A stretch of 64,000 nucleotides of DNA from an uncultured Lachnospiraceae bacterium (GTDB lineage: Bacteria > Bacillota > Clostridia > Lachnospirales > Lachnospiraceae), in assembly GCA_905209075.1 (NCBI GenBank), contig CAJLRL010000011.1, positions 1 to 64,000 on the forward strand, in the 5' to 3' direction. The notes under the pieces were generated by a model. The model searched no databases and was not told the DNA's origin. It was given only the letters and a program-made list of their open reading frames with translations. The position numbers and the translations under genes were made by a program. The first letter of the stretch is position 1, and each line of letters opens with the position of its first letter. Of this stretch, positions 8,098 through 17,011 are shown in pieces.

Positions 8098-9249
8098 CTA
8101 TTTCATAACTGTTACAAATATCATAAAACCATTTGCTGTATCGATCTTAAGGGTTCCACCAAGGGATGCCACCCTGTCTTTTATGTTTTTTATGCCGATT
8201 CCATGTGCTTCATCTGACATTCTTTCTTTATCAGCGCCAGTTCCATTGTCCATTATCTGAAGCTGGTAAAATGCCGGATGCTCCCTTACAATGACATTTA
8301 TCCTGTCCCCGCTGCTATATTTTACTGCATTATTTACTGCCTCCGCTGCTATGGAGATAAACGCATATTTAATATTTCCCGGCACATCTGTTCCACAATC
8401 ATATTCAAGTTCATAAGTAATATCATCCGTTGACGGCTCAAGCTGCTTTAACGCAGCCTTTAAATCAACCGACTCATCATGCAGATCATGTACACTCTTT
8501 CTCATGCTTCCCATTGCACTGTCAAGCGTACCCTTAAGTTCAGAAATTGGGAGTTTAAGATTTTCATCCTTATTAATTACTCCTATTGCCCCAACCTGTA
8601 ATATCGATCTTGTGATCATATGCCCGACATTATCATGGATTTCTCTTGCAATGCGGTTTCTTTCCCTGAGTGTCGCACTATATATCTTCGCATTCTGTGT
8701 CTCTATAAGCTGTTTATTTATCCGGCTCATCAAAATATTGTGTTCTGCCGATTCATCACGCATCTTATGCATCTGCGTCTCATTGGTTATGATCATTTCT
8801 CCACCATAAAAAAGCATAACCGCAACAGCCGACAAAACAGCTGTTTCAATAATCTCATATACTCCATAACCTCCTGAATATATATTTTGATTCCTAAATC
8901 TATAAAAAACCTGAACCACACTTTTTACTGCCACCATAATGCATGCCGCCTTCGACATCTTATACTTTTTCTTCCATACCGGCATAATTGCATATGGAAG
9001 CATAAAAAAGGCCGCCGGCACAAAAATCCCCATGAAAATATAAAACGCTGTAAAAATATCTTCCAATATGGATTTCTTTATAATCCTTGTCCTTTTTGCA
9101 ATATTTTCAACAATTCCGGCGTCTATTCCCTCACAGATGATGACTCCTGTCAGTATCCATATAACCATCTCCGTATTAACAGGAAGTGCCCGTACCATAG
9201 CCATCACACATGAAACTATGATCAGCATCCTGCTGCCTAATCTATACAT
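8098..9249 (-). CDS. HisKA_3-type sensor histidine kinase
   Basis: Membrane kinase for the adjacent response regulator. The N-terminal half (about 1-150) holds around five hydrophobic segments and no extracytoplasmic sensor domain of any size, as in intramembrane-sensing kinases. The dimerisation and phosphoacceptor helix reads RNRIAREIHDNVGHM (His about 205), and the ATPase domain has NNAVKYSS (N box) and DNGTGAD plus HGIGIKNI (G boxes). The frame is open from GTG 9264, but GGGAG with eight bases spacing points to ATG 9249. Upstream is the intergenic region shared with the ABC exporter. Confidence 0.92.
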   Translation of the reverse strand: MYRLGSRMLIIVSCVMAMVRALPVNTEMVIWILTGVIICEGIDAGIVENIAKRTRIIKKSILEDIFTAFYIFMGIFVPAAFFMLPYAIMPVWKKKYKMSKAACIMVAVKSVVQVFYRFRNQNIYSGGYGVYEIIETAVLSAVAVMLFYGGEMIITNETQMHKMRDESAEHNILMSRINKQLIETQNAKIYSATLRERNRIAREIHDNVGHMITRSILQVGAIGVINKDENLKLPISELKGTLDSAMGSMRKSVHDLHDESVDLKAALKQLEPSTDDITYELEYDCGTDVPGNIKYAFISIAAEAVNNAVKYSSGDRINVIVREHPAFYQLQIMDNGTGADKERMSDEAHGIGIKNIKDRVASLGGTLKIDTANGFMIFVTVMK

Positions 9250-9334
9250 CTGTATTTCTCCCACCTTAAATTTTTCTAATTATCCAACAAACTCTCTTAA
9301 TATAAGATTACATCAAATCCTTTTTTCCGTCACT

Positions 9335-9396
9335 ATGACAAATGTCATTTTTTGCCGGTTATGACATTTGACACTTACCAATACTTCTCCCATAAA
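9335..9396 (+). promoter_or_regulatory. ABC exporter promoter with candidate response-regulator operator
   Basis: A perfect palindrome ATGACA-AA-TGTCAT (9335-9348) is followed by a TGACA direct repeat (9362-9373) whose second unit overlaps a TTGACA -35 box (9368-9373). A 17-base spacer leads to a weak -10 CATAAA (9391-9396). Position between a NarL-type regulator and its divergent exporter suggests control by that regulator; this is inference. Confidence 0.55.
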
Positions 9397-9423
9397 GTAA
9401 ACTGTATTTATGAAAATCAATAA

Positions 9424-9482
9424 ATGTACTCCCGGAAATATAGCCAGAATGCTTCGTTTGAAGAAGATTCCGAGAGTTCATA
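9424..9482 (+). repeat. leader element shared with the cca leader, copy 1
   Basis: Bases 9433-9482 match 57131-57180 on the opposite strand at 48 of 50 positions. It contains a hairpin GAATGCTTC/GAAGATTC and here is closed by a further 12-base arm pair (9424-9435 with 9470-9481, 10 matches). It lies in the 5' leader, 22 bases before the ABC ATPase start codon. Confidence 0.85.
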
Positions 9483-9504
9483 TAATCAAAACGGAGGCAT
9501 AAAA

Positions 9505-10452
9505 ATGGAAACAGCAAAAAACGCCATAGAAGTAACCAATCTTGTTAAACGATATAAAGAGCTTGTGGCATTAGATCATTTCAACCTTACAGTAAAAAGC
9601 GGAGAGATCTTCGGTCTGCTTGGACCGAACGGTTCAGGAAAGACTACTACTATAAACTGTATACTTTCACTACTTAAATATGATAAAGGCGACATAAAAA
9701 TTTTCGGAAAAGAAATGCGCCCGGACAGTTATGACATAAAGAAAGACATCGGTGTCATAATGCAGAATGTTGCCGTTTACGATGAACTTACCGTATATGA
9801 AAATATAGATTATTTCTGTGGATTATATATCAGTGACAAAAAGCTGCGCACCAGATATGTACAGGAAGCAATGGATTTTGTTGACATATCCGAATATCGC
9901 AAATTTTTTCCAAAAAAACTTTCCGGCGGTCTTCTTCGAAGATTAAACATCGCATGCGGAATTGCCCACAAACCAAAGCTTATATTTTTTGATGAGCCGA
10001 CGGTTGCCGTTGATCCACAAAGCCGCAATAAGATACTTGAGGGCATAAAGCAGTTAAACCAGGATGGGGCAACAATTGTATACACCTCACATTACATGGA
10101 AGAGGTAGAGCAGCTGTGCGACCGCATCCTGATCATGGATAAAGGTAAAAGCATTGCACTTGGAACTAAAGATGAATTAAAACGTATGATCAAAAATACA
10201 GAAACAATAACTGTCGATATCGCAGGATTAAATGATGAACAGTTAGAAGCCTTAAAAACTTTAAATCATGCATATCAGGTTTCCTATGAAAATAACCAGT
10301 TAAAGATCTATTTCAGCGGTGGATGCCACAATATAATCCATGTACTTGATTTTTTTGAGAAGAACAACCTCTCTTTTGGTCAGGTATACACACAGCTTCC
10401 AACGCTTAACGACGTATTTCTTGAGATTACGGGAAAGGAACTTAGAGACTGA
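9505..10452 (+). CDS. ABC transporter ATP-binding protein
   Basis: ATPase subunit of an ABC-2 type exporter. Walker A GPNGSGKTT (about residue 45), a Q-loop in GVIMQN, signature LSGGLLRRLN (a variant of LSGGQ), Walker B LIFFDEPT followed by VAVDPQSR, and H-loop YTSHYMEE are all present in 315 residues; the C-terminal third is the small accessory domain common in drug and lantibiotic exporters. The frame is open from 9424, but GGAGG eight bases before ATG 9505 decides the start. It overlaps the first permease gene by one base (TGATG), so the two are translationally coupled. Confidence 0.93.
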   Translation: METAKNAIEVTNLVKRYKELVALDHFNLTVKSGEIFGLLGPNGSGKTTTINCILSLLKYDKGDIKIFGKEMRPDSYDIKKDIGVIMQNVAVYDELTVYENIDYFCGLYISDKKLRTRYVQEAMDFVDISEYRKFFPKKLSGGLLRRLNIACGIAHKPKLIFFDEPTVAVDPQSRNKILEGIKQLNQDGATIVYTSHYMEEVEQLCDRILIMDKGKSIALGTKDELKRMIKNTETITVDIAGLNDEQLEALKTLNHAYQVSYENNQLKIYFSGGCHNIIHVLDFFEKNNLSFGQVYTQLPTLNDVFLEITGKELRD

Positions 10453-11618
10453 TGAATGGAATAAAAACTTTTTTTCACAACATGAAATATACAACGCTTT
10501 GTATGTTCCGTGCAAAAACTTCATTGTTTTGGACACTTGCATTTCCTATTTTACTTGCAACATTTATGTATATTTCCTTTGGAAATCTGTTTGAAAAGGA
10601 TGAGCTCTTTAAAACTATTAATATAGCTGTTGTTGAATCTGAAAATGATGATACACTAATGAGCATTCTTAAAAGTCTTGATGTAAACTATAGTGATAAG
10701 TCCGGTGATCCAAAATTTTCAAACCTTATCAATATGAAAATAATGGATCCATCTTCCGCCAAAGATGCCTTATCAGACAAGGAAATTACCGGAATCATTT
10801 ATACAGAGGACTGTTCACTCGTAGTTGATGAGAATTCCTTTAACGCATCAATACTTGAATCAATACTGACACAATATAAACAGCAGGAAGATGTCATTTC
10901 AAACATAGCCAAAACAGATCCGCAAAATCTGGAAAATGCCATCACTGCACTTACAGACACAGATACAGCCTACACTGAAATTTCATCATCGGACGGAAAC
11001 CAGAGTGAATACAACAATTACTTTTACGCTATATTTGCGATGAGCTGCCTGTTTTCTGCATTTTCATCAGTCTCATCAACCTGCTGGATGCTCGCAAACA
11101 CCAGCCCACTTGGCATGCGCAGATGTCTTACATCAACAAACAAAACTATACTTATAATATCTGAATATATAATGTTACTTATTATCCATTTTATAGTTGA
11201 ATTGATCTCACTTTTATATATTACTGCACTTGGTGTAGATTTCGGAAACAAGTATCCGGCTATCATAGCTACGTTGTTTTTCGGATGTATGATAGGACTT
11301 GCGATAGGAATAATAATCGGTGCTCTTCCTAAAGTTAATAAGGAGTGTAAGATAGGCATATCCGTCGCTGTCGGAATGTTCCTTTCTGTAATGGATGATC
11401 TTTGCGCAAGCGGAATAAAAGATATGGTAGAACATAAATTCCCGATTGCTAACCGCATAAACCCTGCATGCCTCATATCCGACTGTTTTTACTCTTTGAA
11501 TGTTTATGAAAACTACGACAGATTTTTCAGAAATATTTCAATAATGGGCCTGGAATCGGTTATTCTTCTTACTGCCGCTTTCATACTTTTAAGGAGGGAA
11601 AAATATGCAAGTCTTTAA
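10452..11618 (+). CDS. ABC-2 type permease, first subunit
   Basis: 388-residue membrane subunit. One hydrophobic segment (about 18-38) is followed by a roughly 140-residue extracytoplasmic domain and then five or six membrane segments from about residue 195, the ABC2_membrane_3 layout. A charged C-terminus (LLRREKYASL) ends in the ribosome site of the next gene. Together with the ATPase and the second permease it should form a heterodimeric exporter or envelope-stress detoxifier of unknown substrate, controlled by the divergent two-component system. Confidence 0.87.
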   Translation: MNGIKTFFHNMKYTTLCMFRAKTSLFWTLAFPILLATFMYISFGNLFEKDELFKTINIAVVESENDDTLMSILKSLDVNYSDKSGDPKFSNLINMKIMDPSSAKDALSDKEITGIIYTEDCSLVVDENSFNASILESILTQYKQQEDVISNIAKTDPQNLENAITALTDTDTAYTEISSSDGNQSEYNNYFYAIFAMSCLFSAFSSVSSTCWMLANTSPLGMRRCLTSTNKTILIISEYIMLLIIHFIVELISLLYITALGVDFGNKYPAIIATLFFGCMIGLAIGIIIGALPKVNKECKIGISVAVGMFLSVMDDLCASGIKDMVEHKFPIANRINPACLISDCFYSLNVYENYDRFFRNISIMGLESVILLTAAFILLRREKYASL

Positions 11619-12723
11619 ATCTTTTTTCAAAATTTTAAATAAACATAAAGGACAGACGCTCTTATATCTTTGTATTTTCATAAGTATCATAAGTGTTCTT
11701 TCAGCTAACAATGCATTTAACGATACCAGCAGCTATGAAACAACAAAACCCAGATTTGCAGTATTTGATTACGATAACTCGGTGGAAAGCCATGCACTTA
11801 CCGGCTATCTCAGCAAAACATGCACAAAAACAGATATAAAGAACGATAAAAAAGAAACTATGCAGGATGAGCTTTTTGCCAGAAATGTAGACAGCATACT
11901 CATTATCCGTCAAGGCTTTTCCCTTGATGTTGTAACGATCCCGGATACCCGTGCCGCAACTACATTTGAATCTTTTATAAACAGTTTTACAAAGATGTAT
12001 AAGGCATACACTGCCGCCGGATATTCTCCTTCTGATACAGTATCAGCCGTAAACGCATCCCTCGATAAAAAAGCAGCTGTCTCTCTTCTTGGTGGAAAAG
12101 ATGTAACATCCCACTCAAAAATATACTATGGCTTTAGTTATCTGGGCTGGCTGCTCCTTATCCTGATCATCCTCGGCGTTGCACCTGTACTTCAGGTTTT
12201 TTCACGGGAAGAAATACAAAAAAGGATTCAATGCTCTGCTTACAAATTTAATAATTTCAACTGCGAACTATTCCTGGCCTCTATAGTAACCGGTCTTTTC
12301 ATATGTGGAATTATTTTTATAGCTATAACCATTATTTTCAAAGGCTCCACATTATCATTTGCAGGATCACTGTATGCTTTGAATATGATCTGCTATATGC
12401 TTGTAAGCCTGTCATTTGCATTTTTAATAAGCAAACTTACAACAAATGATGCTATTATGAACATGATCGCAAATACTATCTCACTTGGAATGGCTTTCCT
12501 TTGTGGAATATTTGTTCCCGAAGAGTTTCTCGGTGATAACATAATAAAGATATCACATTTCCTTCCTGCATACTGGTACACTCAGGCAGTTAAAAACATT
12601 GATTTCCATCTTCAAAAATCGCTTCCGGATATTTTTATGTGCATGGGAATACAGCTGCTGTTTGCACTTGCAATAGCGATCATTGCAATCCGTATCAGCA
12701 AAACAACCCTGCGCCACAGATAA
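11605..12723 (+). CDS. ABC-2 type permease, second subunit
   Basis: 372 residues with the same plan as its neighbour: an N-terminal membrane segment (about 15-35), an extracytoplasmic domain of some 135 residues, then five or six membrane helices and a short basic tail. It overlaps the preceding gene by 14 bases, with AAGGAGG inside that gene's end placing the start at ATG 11605. The two permeases are related in architecture but clearly diverged, which suggests an obligate heterodimer. A strong terminator follows eight bases after the stop. Confidence 0.87.
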   Translation: MQVFKSFFKILNKHKGQTLLYLCIFISIISVLSANNAFNDTSSYETTKPRFAVFDYDNSVESHALTGYLSKTCTKTDIKNDKKETMQDELFARNVDSILIIRQGFSLDVVTIPDTRAATTFESFINSFTKMYKAYTAAGYSPSDTVSAVNASLDKKAAVSLLGGKDVTSHSKIYYGFSYLGWLLLILIILGVAPVLQVFSREEIQKRIQCSAYKFNNFNCELFLASIVTGLFICGIIFIAITIIFKGSTLSFAGSLYALNMICYMLVSLSFAFLISKLTTNDAIMNMIANTISLGMAFLCGIFVPEEFLGDNIIKISHFLPAYWYTQAVKNIDFHLQKSLPDIFMCMGIQLLFALAIAIIAIRISKTTLRHR

Positions 12724-12730
12724 TATACGC

Positions 12731-12765
12731 AAAAATTTCCCACATGCTATTTGTGGGAAATTTTT
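12731..12765. terminator. bidirectional intrinsic terminator
   Basis: Perfect 14-base stem (AAAAATTTCCCACA and its complement) around a seven-base loop, with A and T runs on either side. It serves the ABC exporter operon from the left and the aminotransferase gene from the right. Confidence 0.92.
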
Positions 12766-12766
12766 G

Positions 12767-13960
12767 TTATCTGTTATACTTATTGTAGATGCGCTCAAAC
12801 GCAGGCATTGACCTCTTTATCATTTCTTCGTCAACACAGTATGATATGCGTACCCATCCCGGACATCCAAATCCATCCGCAGCAACGATAAGTACATCTT
12901 CCTCTTTTGCTTTCTCGCAGAATGCATTGCTGTCATCCTCAAGTGCTTTAACAAACATATAAAATGCCCCATCAGGCTTAAAGCATTTATATCCAATATT
13001 TGTAAGTCCTTCATAAAGAAGATCCCTGTTCTTTTTATATGCACTTATATCGCCGGTCGCTCCCTGGCATCTTATGATCATTTTCTGGAAAAGACTTGGT
13101 GCACACACATATCCAAGTGCCCTGCCGGCACCACATACTGCTGCATACAGCTCATTCTTATCGTATACCTCATCCGGTACCAGCACATATCCAATGCGCT
13201 CCCCCGGAAGAGAAAGAGATTTACTGTATGAATAGCATACAAGAGTATTATCATAATACTTTGTTACAAATGGGACTTTAATTCCATCGTAAACTATCTC
13301 ACGATATGGTTCGTCTGAAATTATAAATATTGGCCTTCCTATCTCTTTTGACTTTCCGTCAAGTAAATCTGCCAGTTTTTCTATGGTTTCCTCTGAATAT
13401 ACAGTTCCTGAGGGATTATTTGGAGAGTTTATTATCACGGCTCTTGTATGTTCATTTATGCGCTCTTCAAGTGCAGCAAAATCAATCTGAAAATGCTCTG
13501 TATCTGCCGGAACCTCAACAAGCTTTGCGCCTGCCGCATTTACAAAAACCTTGTATTCAGGAAAATATGGTGCGATCGCGATAAATTCATCATACACATC
13601 ACTTGTAAGTGCATGAAAACATATAGAAAGTGATGCCGCTGCACCCATTGTCATATAAAAATTATCCCCTGTAAAATTTGTTCCATGTGTGTTATTAAGA
13701 AACTCAGCTATAGCGGCGCGTGTTTTTGCATCTCCCTGTGCGGATGTATATCCGTGAAGCTCCACCGAATCATAATCTGTCACCAGCTCCTTTATCGTGT
13801 CATTTACGATCTGCGGAGCAGGTATGCTTGGATTTCCGATAGAAAAATCATATACATTTTCCCTGCCGACTATTTCTGCTCTTTTTTTGCCATACTCAAA
13901 AAGCTCCCTTATTGCAGAGCGCACACTTCCCAGCTGATACATACTTTCATTTACTACCAT
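12767..13960 (-). CDS. pyridoxal-phosphate aminotransferase, class I/II
   Basis: Fold-type I aminotransferase of 397 residues, probably using aspartate or another amino acid. Visible landmarks: substrate contact IGNPS near residue 40, cofactor pocket GAAASLS, the NSPNNPSGTVY block, IISDEPYREIVYD with the cofactor-binding Asp and Tyr, and the Schiff-base lysine in CYSYSKSLSLPGERIGY. The C-terminus has RISYC with the carboxylate-binding Arg. AAAGGAG before ATG 13960 decides the start over the longer frame. It lies downstream of the GTPase-NYN gene by 37 bases and may be cotranscribed with it. Substrate is not determinable. Confidence 0.9.
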   Translation of the reverse strand: MVVNESMYQLGSVRSAIRELFEYGKKRAEIVGRENVYDFSIGNPSIPAPQIVNDTIKELVTDYDSVELHGYTSAQGDAKTRAAIAEFLNNTHGTNFTGDNFYMTMGAAASLSICFHALTSDVYDEFIAIAPYFPEYKVFVNAAGAKLVEVPADTEHFQIDFAALEERINEHTRAVIINSPNNPSGTVYSEETIEKLADLLDGKSKEIGRPIFIISDEPYREIVYDGIKVPFVTKYYDNTLVCYSYSKSLSLPGERIGYVLVPDEVYDKNELYAAVCGAGRALGYVCAPSLFQKMIIRCQGATGDISAYKKNRDLLYEGLTNIGYKCFKPDGAFYMFVKALEDDSNAFCEKAKEEDVLIVAADGFGCPGWVRISYCVDEEMIKRSMPAFERIYNKYNR

Positions 13961-13997
13961 GTCAATCTCCTTTATCTTATATATCCAATCTATAGTT

Positions 13998-16781
13998 TTA
14001 TTTATTTGCATGAAATTCATCAAGTCCCATTCTGCGGGTTGATTCTATATTTGTTTTTAACTCTCCAGCCGACATCCTCAGTGCACCAAGACTCATAACC
14101 GTCTGCTGCTCAAGTCCATCCGATGTTGCCACTGTGACTTTATATTTATCCCTTATCCCGAATACCATTTTTTCGATAAAAGCATCCGCTGTCTCATCCT
14201 GCTTTGTATACACAACTTCTATGTTATGATAAGTTTCATGCTTTCCTGCATTTCCTTTTACTTTGTAAGCATCAAAGACGAGTATCAGCTTACATCCCCG
14301 GTATCCCTGATAATCTGATAAAATATCTTTCAGCTTGTCCCTGGCCGAATCTATATTTATCCTGGAGAGTTCTTTTAAGTCATCCCATGCAAATATTATA
14401 TTATATCCGTCAACAATAATATACTCTTCATCCGGGGCTTTCTTCGGATAGATCGGATTTCCATGTTTATCATGCTTTACTGTCCGTGGTTTACCACTTA
14501 AACCATCATATTCATTTTTCTTTCTGCCGCTCCATTTCCGTCTCTCCTGGTCTGCCACGTCATTTTTACTCATGCCAAATTCCCTTGCATACACATCTGC
14601 AAGCTCTGCATCAAGCTCAACCGATGACATTTTGGATACTTCCTTTTCCCAGCTGGCACGTCTGCGGTTTCCTGCAATCGTTTCAGCATCCTCCGCCGAA
14701 AAAGTATTTTGCGTCCTTGCATTTGCAGAAAGCGCCTCTTCTGATTCATCCCCATTATAAACATATGGAAGATGCATATGCTGTGATACCTCATCCCACG
14801 GCACAACATATCCTGAGCCATGCGCACAAAATACCGAACCCGTTGGATTCCTAAAATCTTCCTCACTGTCATAATGGATTTTTTCTATGACTTCTTTTGG
14901 ATTATGGCACTCGTCATATCCCCACAATTCAAGTGTAAGATGTCCCAATCCCTTCGTATATGCATGCACAAGACTCACATAATCCTGCATTGTTGCCACT
15001 GGGGCTTTTCCTGTAATTGAAGCCATCTCCCTCGTTCCATTTGTAGAAAATTCGGGACTTTCTGTTTTTGCTGATCTCTGCTCCAGATCTGTCATTGCTC
15101 TTCCAACATATTCCATCGGTACCTGCAGCACAAAGCTGTAATATGGCTCAAGCAGGACACTTTCTGCAGATTTTAATCCCTGTCTTATTGCACGATATGT
15201 CGCCTGTCTGAAATCACCGCCCTCTGTGTGCTTTATATGTGCACGTCCGGTAAGTATCGTGACTTTTACATCTGTAAGGGCTGAACCTGTAAGTACCCCC
15301 TTGTGTTCTTTCTCCTCAACATGTGCTGCGATAAGCCGCTGCCAGTTTTTATCCAGTACATCCTCACTGCACGTTGATGTAACGGTAATTCCGCTCCCCC
15401 TCTCAGCCGGTGACAAAAGAAGATGTACCTCTGCATAATGCCGTAGCGGTTCAAAATGTCCTACACCCTCAACAGATTTTGCTATCGTCTCCTTATAAAC
15501 TATGCTTCCCGGGCCAAACGTAACAACCACTCCAAATCTATCTTTTATAAGCCTGACCAGAACCTCCATCTGCACCTGTCCCATAAGCTGAACGTGTATT
15601 TCTTTAAACTCTTCCACCCACACAATATAAAGCTGTGGGTCTTCTTCCTCAAGCTGCTTTAATTTTTCCATAAATGCCGCCGGGTTCACATCATCCGGAA
15701 GTATCATTCTGTAATTTAAAACAGGCTCTAGTATCGGCATATTCGACTGCATTCCATCACCTATTCCCTGCCCCGGAAATGTGGAACTAAGTCCTGTAAC
15801 TGCAACAATTTCTCCTGCCACAGCCTCGTCAACGGTTTCATATTTTTCACCCGAATACTTTCTGATCTGATCTATCTTTTCAACCAGGCTGCCTGCTGTT
15901 CCATTACTGTCACGTCCGCTGTACTCTATTTTATCCCTGACATGCACCATGCCTCCTGTGAGCTTTAGGAATGTCAGCCTGCTTCCTCTGTCATCCCGGC
16001 CTATCTTATACACACGCGCCGAAAACTCCTGTGGATACTCCTTTTCACACATAAATCTGCCAAGCCCTTTTATAAGTGTATCAACACCTGACAGTTTAAG
16101 TGCCGAGCCATAAAAACATGGAAATATATCTCTTTTTGCTATCTTCTGTGCTATCTGTTTATCCGGCAGGCTGCCGCTTTCCATATATATATCGAGAAGC
16201 TGCTCACTGCACATAGCAAGTTCTTCGAAAAATGCGTCTGTGCTTTCATCATGTCCGGCTCCATCTGGCTGATCTGCCTCAACATATGTAGAAAAGCTGA
16301 TGCAGCCATCATCCAGCTCAGCCTTAAGCTCAGCCTGCATAACATCTGCATCAGTTCCCGGCATATCCATTTTGTTTACAAAAATAAAAGTCGGGATATT
16401 GTAATGCTTTAAAAGTCTCCACAACGTTCTCGTATGCCCCTGCACTCCATCCGTTCCACTTATCACAAGGATGGCATAGTCTAAAACCTGAAGTGTCCTC
16501 TCCATCTCAGCTGAAAAATCTACATGTCCCGGGGTATCCAGCATGACAACGTGCCATTTCTGTGATGTATCGTATTTATCAATATCCAGCCTTGCCTGTT
16601 TTGAAAAAATAGTTATTCCACGCTCACGCTCCTGTGCGTCATTGTCTAAATATGCGTCCTGATGATCCACCCTGCCGAGTGAACGTATCTTTCCGGTATT
16701 ATAAAGCATTGCCTCCGAGAGAGTTGTTTTGCCGGCATCAACGTGAGCCAGAATACCTATTGTCATATGTGTATTTACCAT
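13998..16781 (-). CDS. Tet(M)-like ribosomal GTPase fused to a Rae1/YacP-type NYN endoribonuclease
   Basis: 927 residues in two parts. Residues 1-660 follow EF-G and the ribosomal-protection proteins: P-loop HVDAGKTT at 13-20, switch II DTPGH at 82-86, NKMD, then domains II to V, ending in a SVFCAHGSGYVVPWDEV block. A charged linker follows (about 680-780). Residues 787-920 are a NYN/PIN nuclease domain closely resembling Bacillus Rae1 (YacP), with acidic residues Asp791 (VDGYN), Asp837 (VFDAYK) and Asp888 (TSDGLEQ) and the ETAD motif. Rae1 cuts mRNA in the ribosomal A site; the GTPase part binds the same site in its relatives. The fusion therefore suggests a ribosome-targeted mRNA cleavage factor; calling it tetracycline resistance would be premature. 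It has a consensus promoter and a leader of about 105 bases. Confidence 0.9.
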   Translation of the reverse strand: MVNTHMTIGILAHVDAGKTTLSEAMLYNTGKIRSLGRVDHQDAYLDNDAQERERGITIFSKQARLDIDKYDTSQKWHVVMLDTPGHVDFSAEMERTLQVLDYAILVISGTDGVQGHTRTLWRLLKHYNIPTFIFVNKMDMPGTDADVMQAELKAELDDGCISFSTYVEADQPDGAGHDESTDAFFEELAMCSEQLLDIYMESGSLPDKQIAQKIAKRDIFPCFYGSALKLSGVDTLIKGLGRFMCEKEYPQEFSARVYKIGRDDRGSRLTFLKLTGGMVHVRDKIEYSGRDSNGTAGSLVEKIDQIRKYSGEKYETVDEAVAGEIVAVTGLSSTFPGQGIGDGMQSNMPILEPVLNYRMILPDDVNPAAFMEKLKQLEEEDPQLYIVWVEEFKEIHVQLMGQVQMEVLVRLIKDRFGVVVTFGPGSIVYKETIAKSVEGVGHFEPLRHYAEVHLLLSPAERGSGITVTSTCSEDVLDKNWQRLIAAHVEEKEHKGVLTGSALTDVKVTILTGRAHIKHTEGGDFRQATYRAIRQGLKSAESVLLEPYYSFVLQVPMEYVGRAMTDLEQRSAKTESPEFSTNGTREMASITGKAPVATMQDYVSLVHAYTKGLGHLTLELWGYDECHNPKEVIEKIHYDSEEDFRNPTGSVFCAHGSGYVVPWDEVSQHMHLPYVYNGDESEEALSANARTQNTFSAEDAETIAGNRRRASWEKEVSKMSSVELDAELADVYAREFGMSKNDVADQERRKWSGRKKNEYDGLSGKPRTVKHDKHGNPIYPKKAPDEEYIIVDGYNIIFAWDDLKELSRINIDSARDKLKDILSDYQGYRGCKLILVFDAYKVKGNAGKHETYHNIEVVYTKQDETADAFIEKMVFGIRDKYKVTVATSDGLEQQTVMSLGALRMSAGELKTNIESTRRMGLDEFHANK

Positions 16782-16892
16782 ATTCTATCCCTACACCAGC
16801 AGAAGAAAATATCTCCCCAAAGTGTTTTCTCCATTCCTCTTCTAACGATTACATGAGGATCAAAAGATATTTAACCCTTTATGCATAACAAT

Positions 16893-16921
16893 ATTATATT
16901 AATTTAATTATCTGCTGTCAA
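16893..16921 (-). promoter_or_regulatory. sigma-A promoter of the GTPase-NYN gene
   Basis: Perfect TTGACA, 17-base spacer, perfect TATAAT on the minus strand. It leaves a leader of about 105 bases before the start codon. Confidence 0.85.
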
Positions 16922-16945
16922 AAATTACTGACATTTGCTATAACA

Positions 16946-16974
16946 TTGACAATGTATTTTGCCACATTTATAAT
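16946..16974 (+). promoter_or_regulatory. sigma-A promoter of the DUF4317 gene
   Basis: Perfect TTGACA, 17-base spacer, perfect TATAAT, 38 bases upstream of the start codon. Its -35 lies 25 bases from that of the divergent GTPase-NYN promoter. Confidence 0.88.
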
Positions 16975-17011
16975 TAAGTTTGAAAATTAAATTCCGAAAG
17001 GTTTTGGACAT

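Noticed and set aside
9424..9504. Longer start for the ABC ATPase at 9424
   Set aside because: The extra 27 codons are the shared leader repeat and a good ribosome site stands before ATG 9505.
13998..16781. Calling the GTPase-NYN gene a tetracycline resistance determinant
   Set aside because: The protein has an extra nuclease domain and lies among chromosomal housekeeping genes; resistance cannot be read from homology of the GTPase part.
16782..16846. Short upstream frame (about 17 codons, MEKTLWGDIFF...) that overlaps the start of the GTPase-NYN gene
   Set aside because: Tet(M)-like genes can have leader peptides, but here the purine stretch is only about one base from the ATG and no alternative stems were evident.
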